Source: Cephalotus follicularis | Taxonomy: Eukaryota; Streptophyta; Magnoliopsida; Oxalidales; Cephalotaceae | DNA length: 64,000 nt | Direction: 5' to 3' | Assembly: GCA_001972305.1 (NCBI GenBank) | Contig: BDDD01000891.1 | Span: 508,989 to 572,988 of the forward strand | Part shown: positions 46,727 through 57,634 of the stretch, piece by piece | Position numbering within the stretch: position 1 is the stretch's first letter | How the letters are laid out: every line of letters starts with the position of its first letter | Made by a program: the position numbers and the translations under genes | The notes under the pieces: model-generated | Databases searched by the model: none | Told to the model about the DNA's origin: nothing | Seen by the model: the letters and a program-made list of their open reading frames with translations, nothing else

Positions 46727-48930
46727 TGTTAGATAGGGTGACCCGATAAGCCATTGGATGGGATTTTGTATCGAACCAATTTGTGTAAATAAAAAGTCTT
46801 ATTCCATATATATGACATGTACTTTTTTTTTATTATAATTTATATGGAAATATCACTTGTGTTTTATCACATAATTGAAGTAGTTTAAATTATGCTACTT
46901 ACACTTGTGATGCCCTGACATAAGGTTGGATGCCAAGAATGGAGGCAGTGGGATTGGCTACCTTATTCCTCTTATCGAATTAGTTCCAAGTCATAGATTC
47001 ACTTTCTAGGCATTAGTGAACCAGATAGACTTGCGCGTATGTTGCCTGCCTTTTGGAATTGGAAGATGGATTCTCTCACTACCATCTGTGTTGCGACACT
47101 AGGGAAAATACGGGGTGCGCACTGGGAGCTTGTACACTGAACTGGACCCGCGATAGGAGACACTATTTGGATAGTCACTATTCTCGTGTTAGTAGTGACT
47201 CCTACTTGTTGCGGTTGTGTATAAGCGCTAGCTATTCACTTAGCGAGTTCTCAAACTTGTCTGATCCTTAGACCTGAGCGACTGCTCTATATTGTATGGA
47301 GACGGTTGTGCTTTGATCTCCACCTTACCCATTTCTTACGTGGAGCTAGTAATCGGGTGGTCTTTGGGTATGATCGAATCTATACGAATATAAGTGAGTG
47401 TGCATTATGGGATTGTCACACCTAAGGGAAGGTGAATGGCCATATTATGGTCTGATTGTACTTTGGACTTATGAAACCCTTGGCCAAGGTCGAGGTGGAT
47501 TGGAAATTGGATTTCTGAAGACTCTACCGAAGGTCCTAGTAATTAATCAAATATTTTAGCCACTGAGGTAAAATTAGGGTGGACACGTATCCTTCCTCTA
47601 TACCTCAGCGGGGCCAAGTATGACGAGGGATTATAGTACACGCGAACCGACAACTTAAAAAGTCTCGTGTTACGGCGGTATGTAATAAATTATGAGAAAA
47701 TCAATTAGATTAAATTTTCATCTAGATAATATTGGATATTAGTCCGGAAGCATTTTAAATAGGTCTGGGACTGTTTAGAATGGCTTAACCGGACCTTAGG
47801 GGTATTTCAGTAATTTATGAACAACACCGATTTTAACCGAGATTTTAAAGGGTCCTTGCCCGATAATGATTTTTTCATAAATATGTTGGACATATTTAGT
47901 TTTGGTGACAATTATAAAATGAAATATTAGTTTGGTGGATTTCACGAGATTTCACGAATTGTGACATTGTTAAATGCTGACACAGTTGCTTGATCTTATT
48001 TAATTAATATTCGAGGGTATATGTGGTATTACTAAAATGAGTAGAACTCATTTAATTTATTTTTGGCTATTATCTTGGAGATGTAAACATGTGTCATACA
48101 AAGAATGAGTTGGACTCATTTTTGACACACGTGCCAGCATGTCTACGTGTACGCCTTTAGAGAAGGTGTTGATGTTTAGTCTGTCTAAGCGTCGATGCTT
48201 AGCGCACACTACATGGGCATGCTCTTCCCCCACTCCCAGCTGATTTACCTTCTCAGGGAGTAAAGAGGGATGACGTTGGTGAGTGGGAAGTGGGTTTCCT
48301 TAGAGGGAGCTTGTGCGACATGGTGCACGATTGGTGCGGCGCTGGTGCATGCAACATTTTTGTGCGACCTACTCTACATAAAACAGAGCGTGTAAAAATT
48401 GCAGTGAGGGAGTCCAAAGCATCGAACACTTGTGCAATCCCTTCACTGAATTTGTTCACCAAGCTTGGAGCTAACCTAGGGTGGATTGTGATTGATAATC
48501 ATTATCAATCTCAATGTTCCCTTTGTGAGAATAGAGAAAAAAACACAGTGAGGTTCAAAACGGAGCACCTGTAGTTTTGGAGCTTGGTACTTGGAGCAGC
48601 ATTGTTTCGTCTTGGAGAAGGAACTAAAGGTTTGAAGGGAGTTTTCTCAAGCAAGTAGTGGCAAAGACGAAGGAGCCATTACCATTCAGAAAGTCTCCTG
48701 TTTTGCCTCTGTGATGCCATGTTTATATCGTATAAGCATGTATGTGTGATATGAATTCAATTATGTAATTGATGTGGTGTTCCTTGTGATCTGTATTCCC
48801 TGTATTGGACCTGTTCACTGGGTGTTGATAGGATTTGCTGTCATCACTAATTGATCAGAAAATTTTTGTTTGTTCCTTTAAATACCCTGGTCCCATTTCC
48901 ATATATGGGGATGGATTACCATTCCCAACA
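46727..48930 (+). repeat. Copia-D 3' LTR
   Basis: Begins TGTTAGATAGGGTGACCC and ends ATTCCCAACA, then the TGGGG duplication. It pairs with the 5' LTR. Confidence 0.93.
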
Positions 48931-48933
48931 TGG

Positions 48934-51900
48934 GGTTCGAGTTTGATACTCGTGAAGATGACAAGACAGCCGATGAACTTTTGAATCCCAATGAAAAGAA
49001 GTTCTATGACCTACTTAAGGATGTGGATGAACCGTTGTGGAATGGTTGTAAAAAACATATCAAGCTATCTATGATGACGTGACTCATGAATGTCAAGTCA
49101 AAGTATGGGATGGCTGTAAAAAACATATCAAGCTATCTATGATGACGTGACTCATGAATGTCAAGTCAAAGTATGGGATTCCTAATGATGGGATCAATGA
49201 AATTCTTCAGATCGTTAAGAGCAGAATGCCTGAGGATGAGAAGTTACCGAAATCTTATTACAAGCTGAAACAAATCATGAAGTCATTGAGATTGGGCTAC
49301 AAAAAGATAAATGCATGTGTGAATGATTGTATGTTGTATTATGGGGAGCACAATTGTGCCACAGAGTGTCCAACATGTAATCATCCTAGATTCAAACCTA
49401 CCGGTGGGAGAAAGAGAAAGAAACATGTACCTTACAAGGTTTTGCGTCACTTTCAAGTGGGACCAAGATTTCAGAGGTTATTTCAATCAGATAAAACATC
49501 TGCTGATATGAGGTGGCATAGTAAGAAGAGGAAGGATAATGACGGTGACAAAGTGGGAATGGTACACCCGGTTGACGATGAAGCTTGGAATCACTTTGAT
49601 ATGACTTTTCCATCTTTTTTTTTGTAGAGGTTGGCAATGTTAGAATAGGATTATCAACGGATGGGTTTTGTCCTTTTGGGGTTAGTAGTAGTGTTTACTC
49701 TTGCTAGCCTGTTTTTATTTTCCCATACAATCTTCCACCTTGGCTATGTATGACAAAGCCATTCATGTTCTTGTCCTTGATTATACCTGGACCGAAAAGC
49801 CCAGAGAAAGATATTGATGTGTTTCTGCGTCCACTTGTTGACGAGTTGAAAATTTTGTGGGAAACTGGAGTTGAAACCTATGATGCGTCTCGCAAGAAGA
49901 ACTTTCAGATGAGGACAACTTTAATGTGGGCAATTAGTGACTTTACAGCTATGGAATGCTGTCAGGATGAAGTAATACAGTCATTTGGCATGCCCCTATT
50001 GCATGGGTCGGACTAAGGATTTTATATTGAAGCATAGTCAGAAATGTTCGTGGTTTGACTGTCATTGTCAATTTTTGTCCACAGACAACCAATTTAGAAG
50101 AGACAATAAAAAATTCTTGAAGGATCGACGGGTGACCGTGGTGGGTGTGGAGAGGTTAGCAGGGGAAGAGGTAGAGGATCAACTCATCGAGTTGAATGAA
50201 GTTGTGTTTGGGAAAAGTGTACCAGCTACTAAGATTCCTGGGTTCGGGAGAGTACACAATTGGACTAAACGAAGTATCTTCTTCAAACTTCCATATTGGA
50301 GTAAAGTACTATTCAGACACAAGTTGGACGTCATGCACATTGAGAAGAATGTATTTGAAATACATTCAACATGGTCACGAATGTGAACGAAAAACGAAGG
50401 ACCACCTACAAGCTTGACTTGATCTAAAAGAGTTGAGAATAAGACCTGAATTGCATGCATAAGAGGTGGATGGTCGCTTTATATTGTCTCCAGCAAAATA
50501 TTCATTGAACCGTGAATAGATCAGACAAGTATGTGAATGGATGACAAAGATTAAGTTTCCTGATGGCTATACCTCAAACATATCTCGGTGTGTGAATGTT
50601 TCAGAGTGTATGGTTTCGGGTTTGAAGAGACATGACTGCCATGTCTTTATGCAGAGGCTTCTTTCTATTGCGTTTTCTGAGTTCTTGCTGAGAAATATCA
50701 TTGTCATATTGGCAGAGGTCAGTGAGTTTTTTTTGGAATACATGCTCAACATTGAACAGTGCTGCAAATATGGACTTGCTCCAGAGTAACATTGTTCAAA
50801 CAATTTGAAAAATGGAGAAGATATTTCCTCCATCATTTTTTGATTTGATGGAACATCTTCTCGTCCACTTAGCTTACGAAGCGAAAGTGTGTGGGCTGGT
50901 TCAGAATACGTGGATGTATCCAATTGAGAGTTACAATTACTTGTTATTTCTTTTTTTTAAGAATGTTTATCTTCATATTGTACTCATTACATATTTAATT
51001 ATAGAGAGCTGTATGATCTTAAGAAGATAGTTAAGAACAAAGCTCATGTGGAAGGGTTGATTGTCGAGGCATACATTGTTCACGAGTTGACAACTTTTTG
51101 TTCGTATTATTTTGAGCCTGATGTACCGACAAGGTTGAATAGACCTGAGCAAAACTATGATGGGGGCGTTGTTGCAAGTAAAGTATTGTTATCCATATTT
51201 AGTCACCGAGGTAAAGCACTAGGTCAGACAGAGAAAAGAGATATGACAGGGAAAGAGTATAACGCTGCATATTTGTACATCCTTTTGAACTACGATAAAG
51301 TCAGCCCTCTGGTTGAGTAAGTATACATATATATTGAACTAATCTTGTACTTTATTTATACGAATTGTCCAATTTGAACGTATCTCACTTATATTTTTTG
51401 TTATAGTGAGTATGAACAACTAGTCATTGAATTAAACCCTAATATCACCCCCCCAAAAAATTAAAGAAGAACGCGATCCACACTTTGTCAAGTGGTTTCA
51501 AGGCCGTGTAAGTAATGCACACTTTGTCAAAGAAGGGTCTATCGGTTTCATATTGTGTAATTTTTTATTTTGATATCTATATTCCATGTGTATAGGTTAA
51601 GAACGACAAGGAAGTTGATGCCCCTGTACGAAATTCAGCAAGTGGACCTGCTACGAAAGTAAGGTCGTGGAAGGGGTATGTCATCAACGGGTACAAGTTT
51701 CACATCAAAGATGCATCGAGGACCTCAACAATTCAAAATTTGGGGTGTCATGATCAAAGGTAGCACTTGAAATGATAGTTGTAGTAACTTCTATGGAGCC
51801 TTGGTCGATGTTGCAGAGTTTGATTTCTACGGAAAAGACAACGAAGTTGTTTTATTCAAGTGTGATTGGGTTGACACTTCGGATAGAGGTACTAGAATAG

Positions 51901-52390
51901 ATGAGTTTTGTATTGTTCGTTTGAACCCGAAAAAGAACTCCCTACTTACGAGCCGCTCATGCTAGCAAGTCAAGCTGTGCAAGTGTTCTATGCACCAAGA
52001 GTTTCCAATGATCGTAGGTACAATGGGTGGGTTACCATGATTAAAACGAAACCCAAGAATGCTTATATCCTTCCTGATTATGAAGAAGAAGATGGACACG
52101 ATTTGGGTATGGATTTGACGTTGCAAGAAGATGTCGACAATAGGCCACTAAGGTCATTTGCAGATAATGTAAGTTTTAAAAGTGATGATTCCCTTCGAGG
52201 ATATGGGAAAAGGGAGGATGTAGTATTGCCTCCAAATGTTCAAATAAGGGATCCTATGTTAGATCATGACAACACAGATGATGAGGCAGATGAATGGGAA
52301 GAGGAGGATTCTGAAACGGATGCGGAGGACGAAGTGATGGAATATTATTCCGATAGTCAAGACGATATGGATATTGATAACACAAATTAA
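48934..52390 (+). pseudogene. CACTA-1 TNP2-type transposase, main part
   Basis: After Copia-D the reading resumes with FYDLLKDVDEPLWNGCKKH. Plant TNP2 blocks follow in order: LPKSYYKLKQIMKSLRLGY, CMLYYGEHNCATECPTC, GLSTDGFCPFG, FPYNLPPWLCM, IIPGPKSPEKDIDVFLRPL, KACPYCMGRT-like, LPYWSKVLFRHKLDVMHIE, then the DUF4218-like part (GLKRHDCHVFMQRLL, FPPSFFDLMEHLLVHLAYE, EAYIVHELTTFCSYYF, YILLNYDKVSPLVE) and the DUF4216-like part (WKGYVINGYKFHIKD, VDVAEFDFYGKDNEV, AQAVQVFYAP-like, PKNAYIL), ending in an acidic tail and a stop at 52388. TGA codons, a TAG near 49710, frameshifts and a 68-bp duplication break it. This protein would cut the element ends. Confidence 0.92.
49043..49178 (+). repeat. 68-bp tandem duplication in TNP2
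   Basis: 49043-49110 and 49111-49178 are identical except for one base (TGGTTGT against TGGCTGT). The unit is not a multiple of three, so it shifts the frame. Both units carry the same TGA (49080-49082 and 49148-49150) where the family would have Arg, so the stop probably came first. Confidence 0.95.
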
Positions 52391-52540
52391 ACTGTAAATT
52401 AATAATGTAGCATATGCAGTAAAGGATGTTTACAATAGTATTCTTAATCTTCTAATTTGGCATGACATTATGATTTGATAATATATAGTAGAACAACTAT
52501 ATAGAATTTGTTTTGTTTTTAAATACGGTGAGTTCTTGTA

Positions 52541-54180
52541 GAGATACCACGTAGGGTAACACGTTCATCTATTGCTGGAGTTTCCACCACAGCTTCCGGT
52601 TCTACCCATCCTGAGCCGAACAACATGGAGTTAGACACACGGGAGCAGGATACCGATGTTCCCAACGCTAGTAAGGAAATTTATTATGTTACAACATTTC
52701 ACCTTAAACTCATTTTCATATTGTCGAAGTTTTTTTATATATTTTGTTAAACATAATTACAGTCAAATGTAACCATGTTTTTTAATCAGGCTCTCATCAT
52801 CGACGGATAATGGGAGCTAGTAGGGGAGCAGACTTGCCCCCACAGGGGGCGAAGGATTCTCGGTTTGTTCACCATATCAGTGCTAATGGGTAAGTAACAA
52901 CTAATTTCAGTACATTTTTTAAAACTAACCTATCATGTTGGTGCTAATATTCGTTTAATTGTAGCTATTTTGAGTACATGGATGTGAAGAACACTATAGC
53001 CGTCATTGTCAAGGGCAGAATACTGCACCCTTGGACCACGTAAGTCCAGTGGCCTGATTCAGCAAAAGAACTATTGTGGGAGAAGCTACTGGTGAGTAAA
53101 ACTGTTACAGTTAACGATTAATATTATTGAAGATATTTTTATTTCCGTTATTTGACATTGATATTTTGTAGTATTTCCACTTTAAGTCATCTGATGCACA
53201 CAGAAGACCTGCATTCCACAGTTACGTGTAGGAGAATTACCCAAAGTGGATGTGTAAATTTAGAAATAAATCGATGACCAATGCTGGTGTGCATCAGATA
53301 GGTCCTGCGTGCAAGCGGTATCGCCCAATAGAGATACCAGAGTTAGTGTGGGATTAGATGGTGGACATCTGGATGCTAGAGGATTTTCAGAAGAAGGCAA
53401 GAACATATGCCACCAACAGAGCGAACGAATCGCACACCACCTACACTGGCGGTAGCTACACTATGGAGAGGCAACTTAAGATTGGGGTAAGGAATATTTC
53501 ACCCTAGTAATTATGGTGACTAATAAAATTAATTTGTGTTTCAAACATCTCACGAAATAGCATTTGACTTACAGGAAGCCAATGGGAAAAAGATGGAGGA
53601 TGTATACTACAACACCCATCGGAGCGTGAAGAAGGGCACTCTTCCATCTCCTATTGTAGTGGGGAGGGTGGTGATTCACAAACTATAATGAATATGTCAA
53701 TTACCATTTGTATGTTAATTACATAACTGATTAAATTTGTATTTTTTGTAGGAGAAGTACAAGACTTTTAGCGGGTCAGATACTGCGGAGGGGCTCTTCA
53801 ACGTCGTGGCATGGACGGAGGCGACCGGAGTTACAATAAAGGGCAAGATCCGTGGCTTGGGGAACTACATGACTTCAACGAATATGTTACCATAAGCACT
53901 TCATAATTCATCAGCAATGGGAAATCAGAGTCGCCCCTTCACTTCACAGCCATCAGAGGCTGGACCTGGGATGGACAAGGTCACAGACATCTGATAGCAA
54001 ATGTCTCAGATTCAGACGACGTTGTAGGCTCAGATGGCTCAAATAAGTCAGCTGACTCAGATGGTTTCTAGTCAGCTTGCTTTGTCATCGGGACGATCTA
54101 ACCATAGTACACCGCAGAACTGGTACCACCCCTCATAGTCATCTCCCGATTCTGACCATAGTGATTCTGAATCATGGTTT
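52541..54180 (+). pseudogene. CACTA-1 second gene, Transposase_24 / PTTA-En-Spm type
   Basis: A multi-exon reading fits GT...AG introns: an exon near 52541-52672 (RVTRSSIAGVSTTASGST), exon 52793-52889 ending before GTAAGT (SRFVHHISANG), exon 52966-53091 (MDVKNTIAVIVKGRILHPW, a TAA, LLWEKLL), exon 53173-53488 (HRRPAFHSYV, ENYPKWMCKFRNKSMTN, YRPIEIPELVWD, KARTYATNRANESHTT, GGSYTMERQLKIG), exon from 53576 (MEDVYYNTHRSVKKGT) and an exon from 53751 (GLFNVVAWTEATG, TIKGKIRGLGNY). A Gln-rich C-terminal region (MSQIQTTL, AQMAQISQLTQMV) lies at 54000-54090. This matches the TNPA-like partner gene of plant CACTA elements, which binds subterminal repeats. At least four in-frame stops break it. Confidence 0.82.
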
Positions 54181-54429
54181 TGTTACAATTGTTGATTTTG
54201 ATACAGTTTATAACTGTTTACTTTTAAATCTATTACACTTTTAATAAGTATGATATAAAGTTCAGTTGTACTATTTTGTTACTTCAATGTGAATTAAATG
54301 TTTTATTGAGGATTTATGAATTGAGTCCATAGGACAATTGAAATATGAACTATTATTGTGGCTGCTGAAAAAAATTATAGGTTTTGCTTGGATGGGGAAT
54401 AGATCCTGTTGCTAGAACTAGTAGCAGGA

Positions 54430-54699
54430 TTTGCAGAATGGCGAGGGCATGGCGAAGGGATTTTCCCTCGCCATGCCCTCGTCCCCTCGCCATGCCCTTG
54501 TCGTATTGCAGAATTCAACATGGCGAGGGCAATTACCCTTGCCATGGTGAGGGGATGCGCGAGCTATTGGTGCAGTGTGCAAGGGGCATTACCCTCTCCA
54601 TGCCCTCGCCAAGTCCTCACAGTACCCTCGCTTAGAGGATTGTGAGGAGATAATGACGAGGGCATGTTATCCTCTCCGTTGACTATTTTTTTTGTAGTG
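54430..54699. repeat. CACTA-1 right subterminal and terminal repeats
   Basis: About fifteen copies of GGCGAGGGCA or its reverse TGCCCTCGCC in both orientations, often extended to CATGGCGAGGGCATGG, then the inverted terminal repeat ending TTTTTGTAGTG. The motif is the same as at the left end. Confidence 0.92.
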
Positions 54700-54702
54700 C
54701 GT

Positions 54703-55159
54703 CTTACCCAGTTCTAGCCACAAGTTGGAAATCAAGCGATGTTTGGGCCTTGTGGGAGCTGCGTTGATGTATGGGCGAGTGCACAGCAAGGGATCGTCAC
54801 ACTCGTAGTGAGGGTGATCAGCATTATAATATATGTTTCCATTGCAGACTCGGAAAAACCTGGCCAGGTGCTAGCGGACTGGAAACTAGGATTCCAGGGA
54901 GGTTTGCCGATAGTCGCAATGTGTTCACAGATTTACAATCATCGCAGCTACATCTAGAGTTGACACGTATCCTTACTCTAGGCCACGGTCGGAGCCAAGA
55001 ATGATGAGGGAAACATAGCACGCAAACTGACAATAGGATAAAGTACCGATTAACTGGAATCGACTGATTAACGTGGAAATTAATTCCACAGATCCGGAGG
55101 GATATTGGATATTATATAGGGGTAATATTTATAGTCTGTGAATATTTAGATGGTTGCAC
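54703..55159 (+). repeat. LTR-E, right part
   Basis: Continues LTR-E from 22165: CTTACCCAGTTCTAGCCAC, then GGGCCTTGTGGGAGCTGCG and GAGTGCACAGCAAGGGATCG, the module seen in all copia LTRs here. It is cut at 55159 by Copia-C, so its end is outside the window. Confidence 0.85.
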
Positions 55160-57634
55160 TGATGGAAACCTAGAAAGGGTTCCCAGTCGATTTGGTCATA
55201 TGACGCTAGTGTGTATAATTTTAATTTTTCAAAAACACAAAGACTGGAAGTCAAGGTTCACACTGACATCTTAGTACCAAATAGAAAAGCCGAGGATCTC
55301 CGTTTAATTAAGAATCGACCTAAAAACAAATATCAAGCATGCACATAAAATTAAACCGAAACCATATAGGTAAACATAAAAGTATAAGGGGAGGAACCAT
55401 ACCAACGTTGGAGGCTCCACCACTTTTCCACTACACGCTTGCAGCAGTCACATCCCGTCACCAAAACAACCGTCGGATTTTGGACAATCCACGTCAGGTC
55501 CGATCTTGACACCACCGGACACCAAAAAATCTGCTCTACCAATTTCTGGCAAAGACTCTCCGGGAAGCGCCCCAGAAGACGGCAAACAGCGGCGGTGACT
55601 CACTGAATTCGGACTTAGTGAGTCTTGTTCAACTCGCCATTGACCGACTGCGACATATGTGGACGCCTAACACCTGATCTACAAACCTGTGGCCGATACT
55701 CGGTGAGACTCGGCCTGGAAGGCTAAGAACGGTCACCAGCAAGTCAACTCGCTGGCGAAAACAGGGTTGTCGCGAGATCGCACCGCCATAACCGGCCATC
55801 AAACTTCACGATCTACACAACCCAACGCAAGACTTGCCGTGACTCGGGCAAGAACGCCAAGCCACGGCGCACAGTGCACTGAGTCGACAGGGTCAACTCA
55901 GATGCGGAAAAACCCAGCCAAGCAGCGCCGGTATCACCTAGTCTAGGATCAAAATAGGTAAAGCCAAGGCGGCTCAACCTACCAAGACCACTGGTGACAG
56001 AAGAGAAGGCCAGGAGTGGGAGTGATGCAAAAACGTCACGGCAAAACAGAGAGAGAAGAAGAGAAAAACGAGGAGAGAGAAAAGAGGAGAGTATCGTGGA
56101 TGAAGGTCCGCCTCTTCCCTGACCTCCGACGCCACCGCGCGTCGTCTTCTACGGCCGAAGCGCTTACCATGCGCTAATGTACGCGTAGAGTGCGATTTCT
56201 CCCCTGTTTGGCGTACTGCCCATGCGCCAAAATGAAAGACAAAATTGACTTAATTAAAATCAATGCCATGTGTGTCCCTTTTTGCCTCTTTCTTCTTTTA
56301 TTAAAATTGTTTCTCTCTTGTTTTAATTATGTGCCCCGCACATAGTATGTATCAACATACTCCCACTGTGTTTCTCTTTAATATATCAATTGACAATACG
56401 GTGGTAAATAAAAATAAACCACTAATGTCAAATTAATATATACTAGTTAAAACTAGATTTTTCGCCAAGCTAGCATGTGTGCAGCATGCATCGCTTTTCC
56501 AATAATCAGGTGGGACCCGAAAGCCCGGTGGATTTCCGGTACGATGATAAATTTCCCAGAACATCCCAAAGTTCCGGTAAAACTATCCAACTAATTACCC
56601 CGGTGTGATCTTTAATCACCCCCAGATCCGTGGACCACAAAGTACCACGTCTATCATTCGTCAGCCGGTTCCCCAGTGCTTTATCACTATCATCGGTTTG
56701 TGTGCCGCATGTCCTTCATCATCTTGGATCTGACCGCGGACTAGGGTTTTGATTAATGTCACCCCTAGGTAAAACCGCGATAACTATACATCTATGATCG
56801 CACTGAGACTTTGGGAGATATCCACGAAAACCTCTGGTTCCCAATCTCCCAGTGCCTGGATAGGACTTTAAGTCTTCAACAGTCGTAGATGTTATAGAGC
56901 CTATAACCCTTAACATGGGTGTGACGATACCATCTTGCGAACTTGCCGATACATCTCGATGCAGCTTCCACAAGGCCCAAAGACAACCCTTTTGCCAGCA
57001 CGTGGCTAGTGCTAGGGAAGGTGGAAATAAAAGCCAAGTAGTTACTGCACAATGCATGCCAGTCTCTTAGGTCTAAGGACACAACGTAAATCACGTAAGA
57101 ACTACTAGTCACCTTTGACTAAACACTATCGCGACAATAGGAACTCTATTGACAGAGGTGTTGACTCTCCAAATAGATAACCTATGGTGGGTCGGTTCAG
57201 TGTCATGCCTCTGCACGCACCCCTCATCAGCTTTAGGGTAAAACAAAAATGGCAATGAGATGATCCATCCTCCTTTACCATTCGGAGCAAGCATAACATG
57301 AAAAGTCTTTGCGGTTCATCAATTGCCCTAAGAAAGTGAACCGATGACTTGGAAATTTTGTCACAAGGGAGTAAGGATCTCATTCTCATAACCTCTCAGG
57401 CATGAGATCCAACCCTTTACGGACAAGGCGCTATATGTGTATTCAATTGACATGGTGATCAACTGATCCGTTGAGACGGTTTGGGATAATACATATAGCC
57501 ATATGCCAATGTTTATTAAAGCTGCACAAAAGAACATGAATAGAACTAAGAATGTACGATTCAAGAGTGGGTCATATGTAAAGTACATATGTCTGCAGCC
57601 TCCTCGTGGCTTGCAGGGACACCCCGATCTAACA
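55160..57634 (-). repeat. Copia-C 3' LTR (2475 bp)
   Basis: Plus-strand ends TGATGGAAACC (an original TGTTGGAAAACC) and GATCTAACA. The first 900 bp are rich in GAGTC and GTCAAC motifs; the other end is the shared copia-LTR module. Confidence 0.92.

Larger units (their letters stand above)
38372..48930 (+). mobile_element. Copia-D, plus-strand Ty1/copia element lacking gag
   Basis: LTRs at 38372-40628 and 46727-48930, target duplication TGGGG at 38367-38371 and 48931-48935 (the first 5' LTR bases have decayed). Both flanks belong to the TNP2 gene. The sequence runs from primer site and leader straight into the C-terminal half of integrase, so gag, protease and the integrase core are deleted. 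A solo LTR (42595-45673) splits RT. The LTR pair differs by about 8 to 10 percent in stretches read by eye. Confidence 0.93.
22169..54699 (+). mobile_element. CACTA-1, En/Spm-type DNA transposon with nested insertions
   Basis: Left terminus CACTATAAGAAAAATAG and right terminus (minus strand) CACTACAAAAAAAATAG match at 20 of 23 bases over the full inverted repeat. The 3-bp target duplication CGT is at 22166-22168 and 54700-54702. Both flanks belong to one LTR (LTR-E), which rejoins correctly when the element is removed. Both ends carry GCGAGGGC-type subterminal repeats, and two plus-strand genes of CACTA type lie between. Without CACTA-2 with its insert (22821-37551) and Copia-D (38372-48930), about 7 kb remain. 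Both genes are damaged. Confidence 0.95.
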
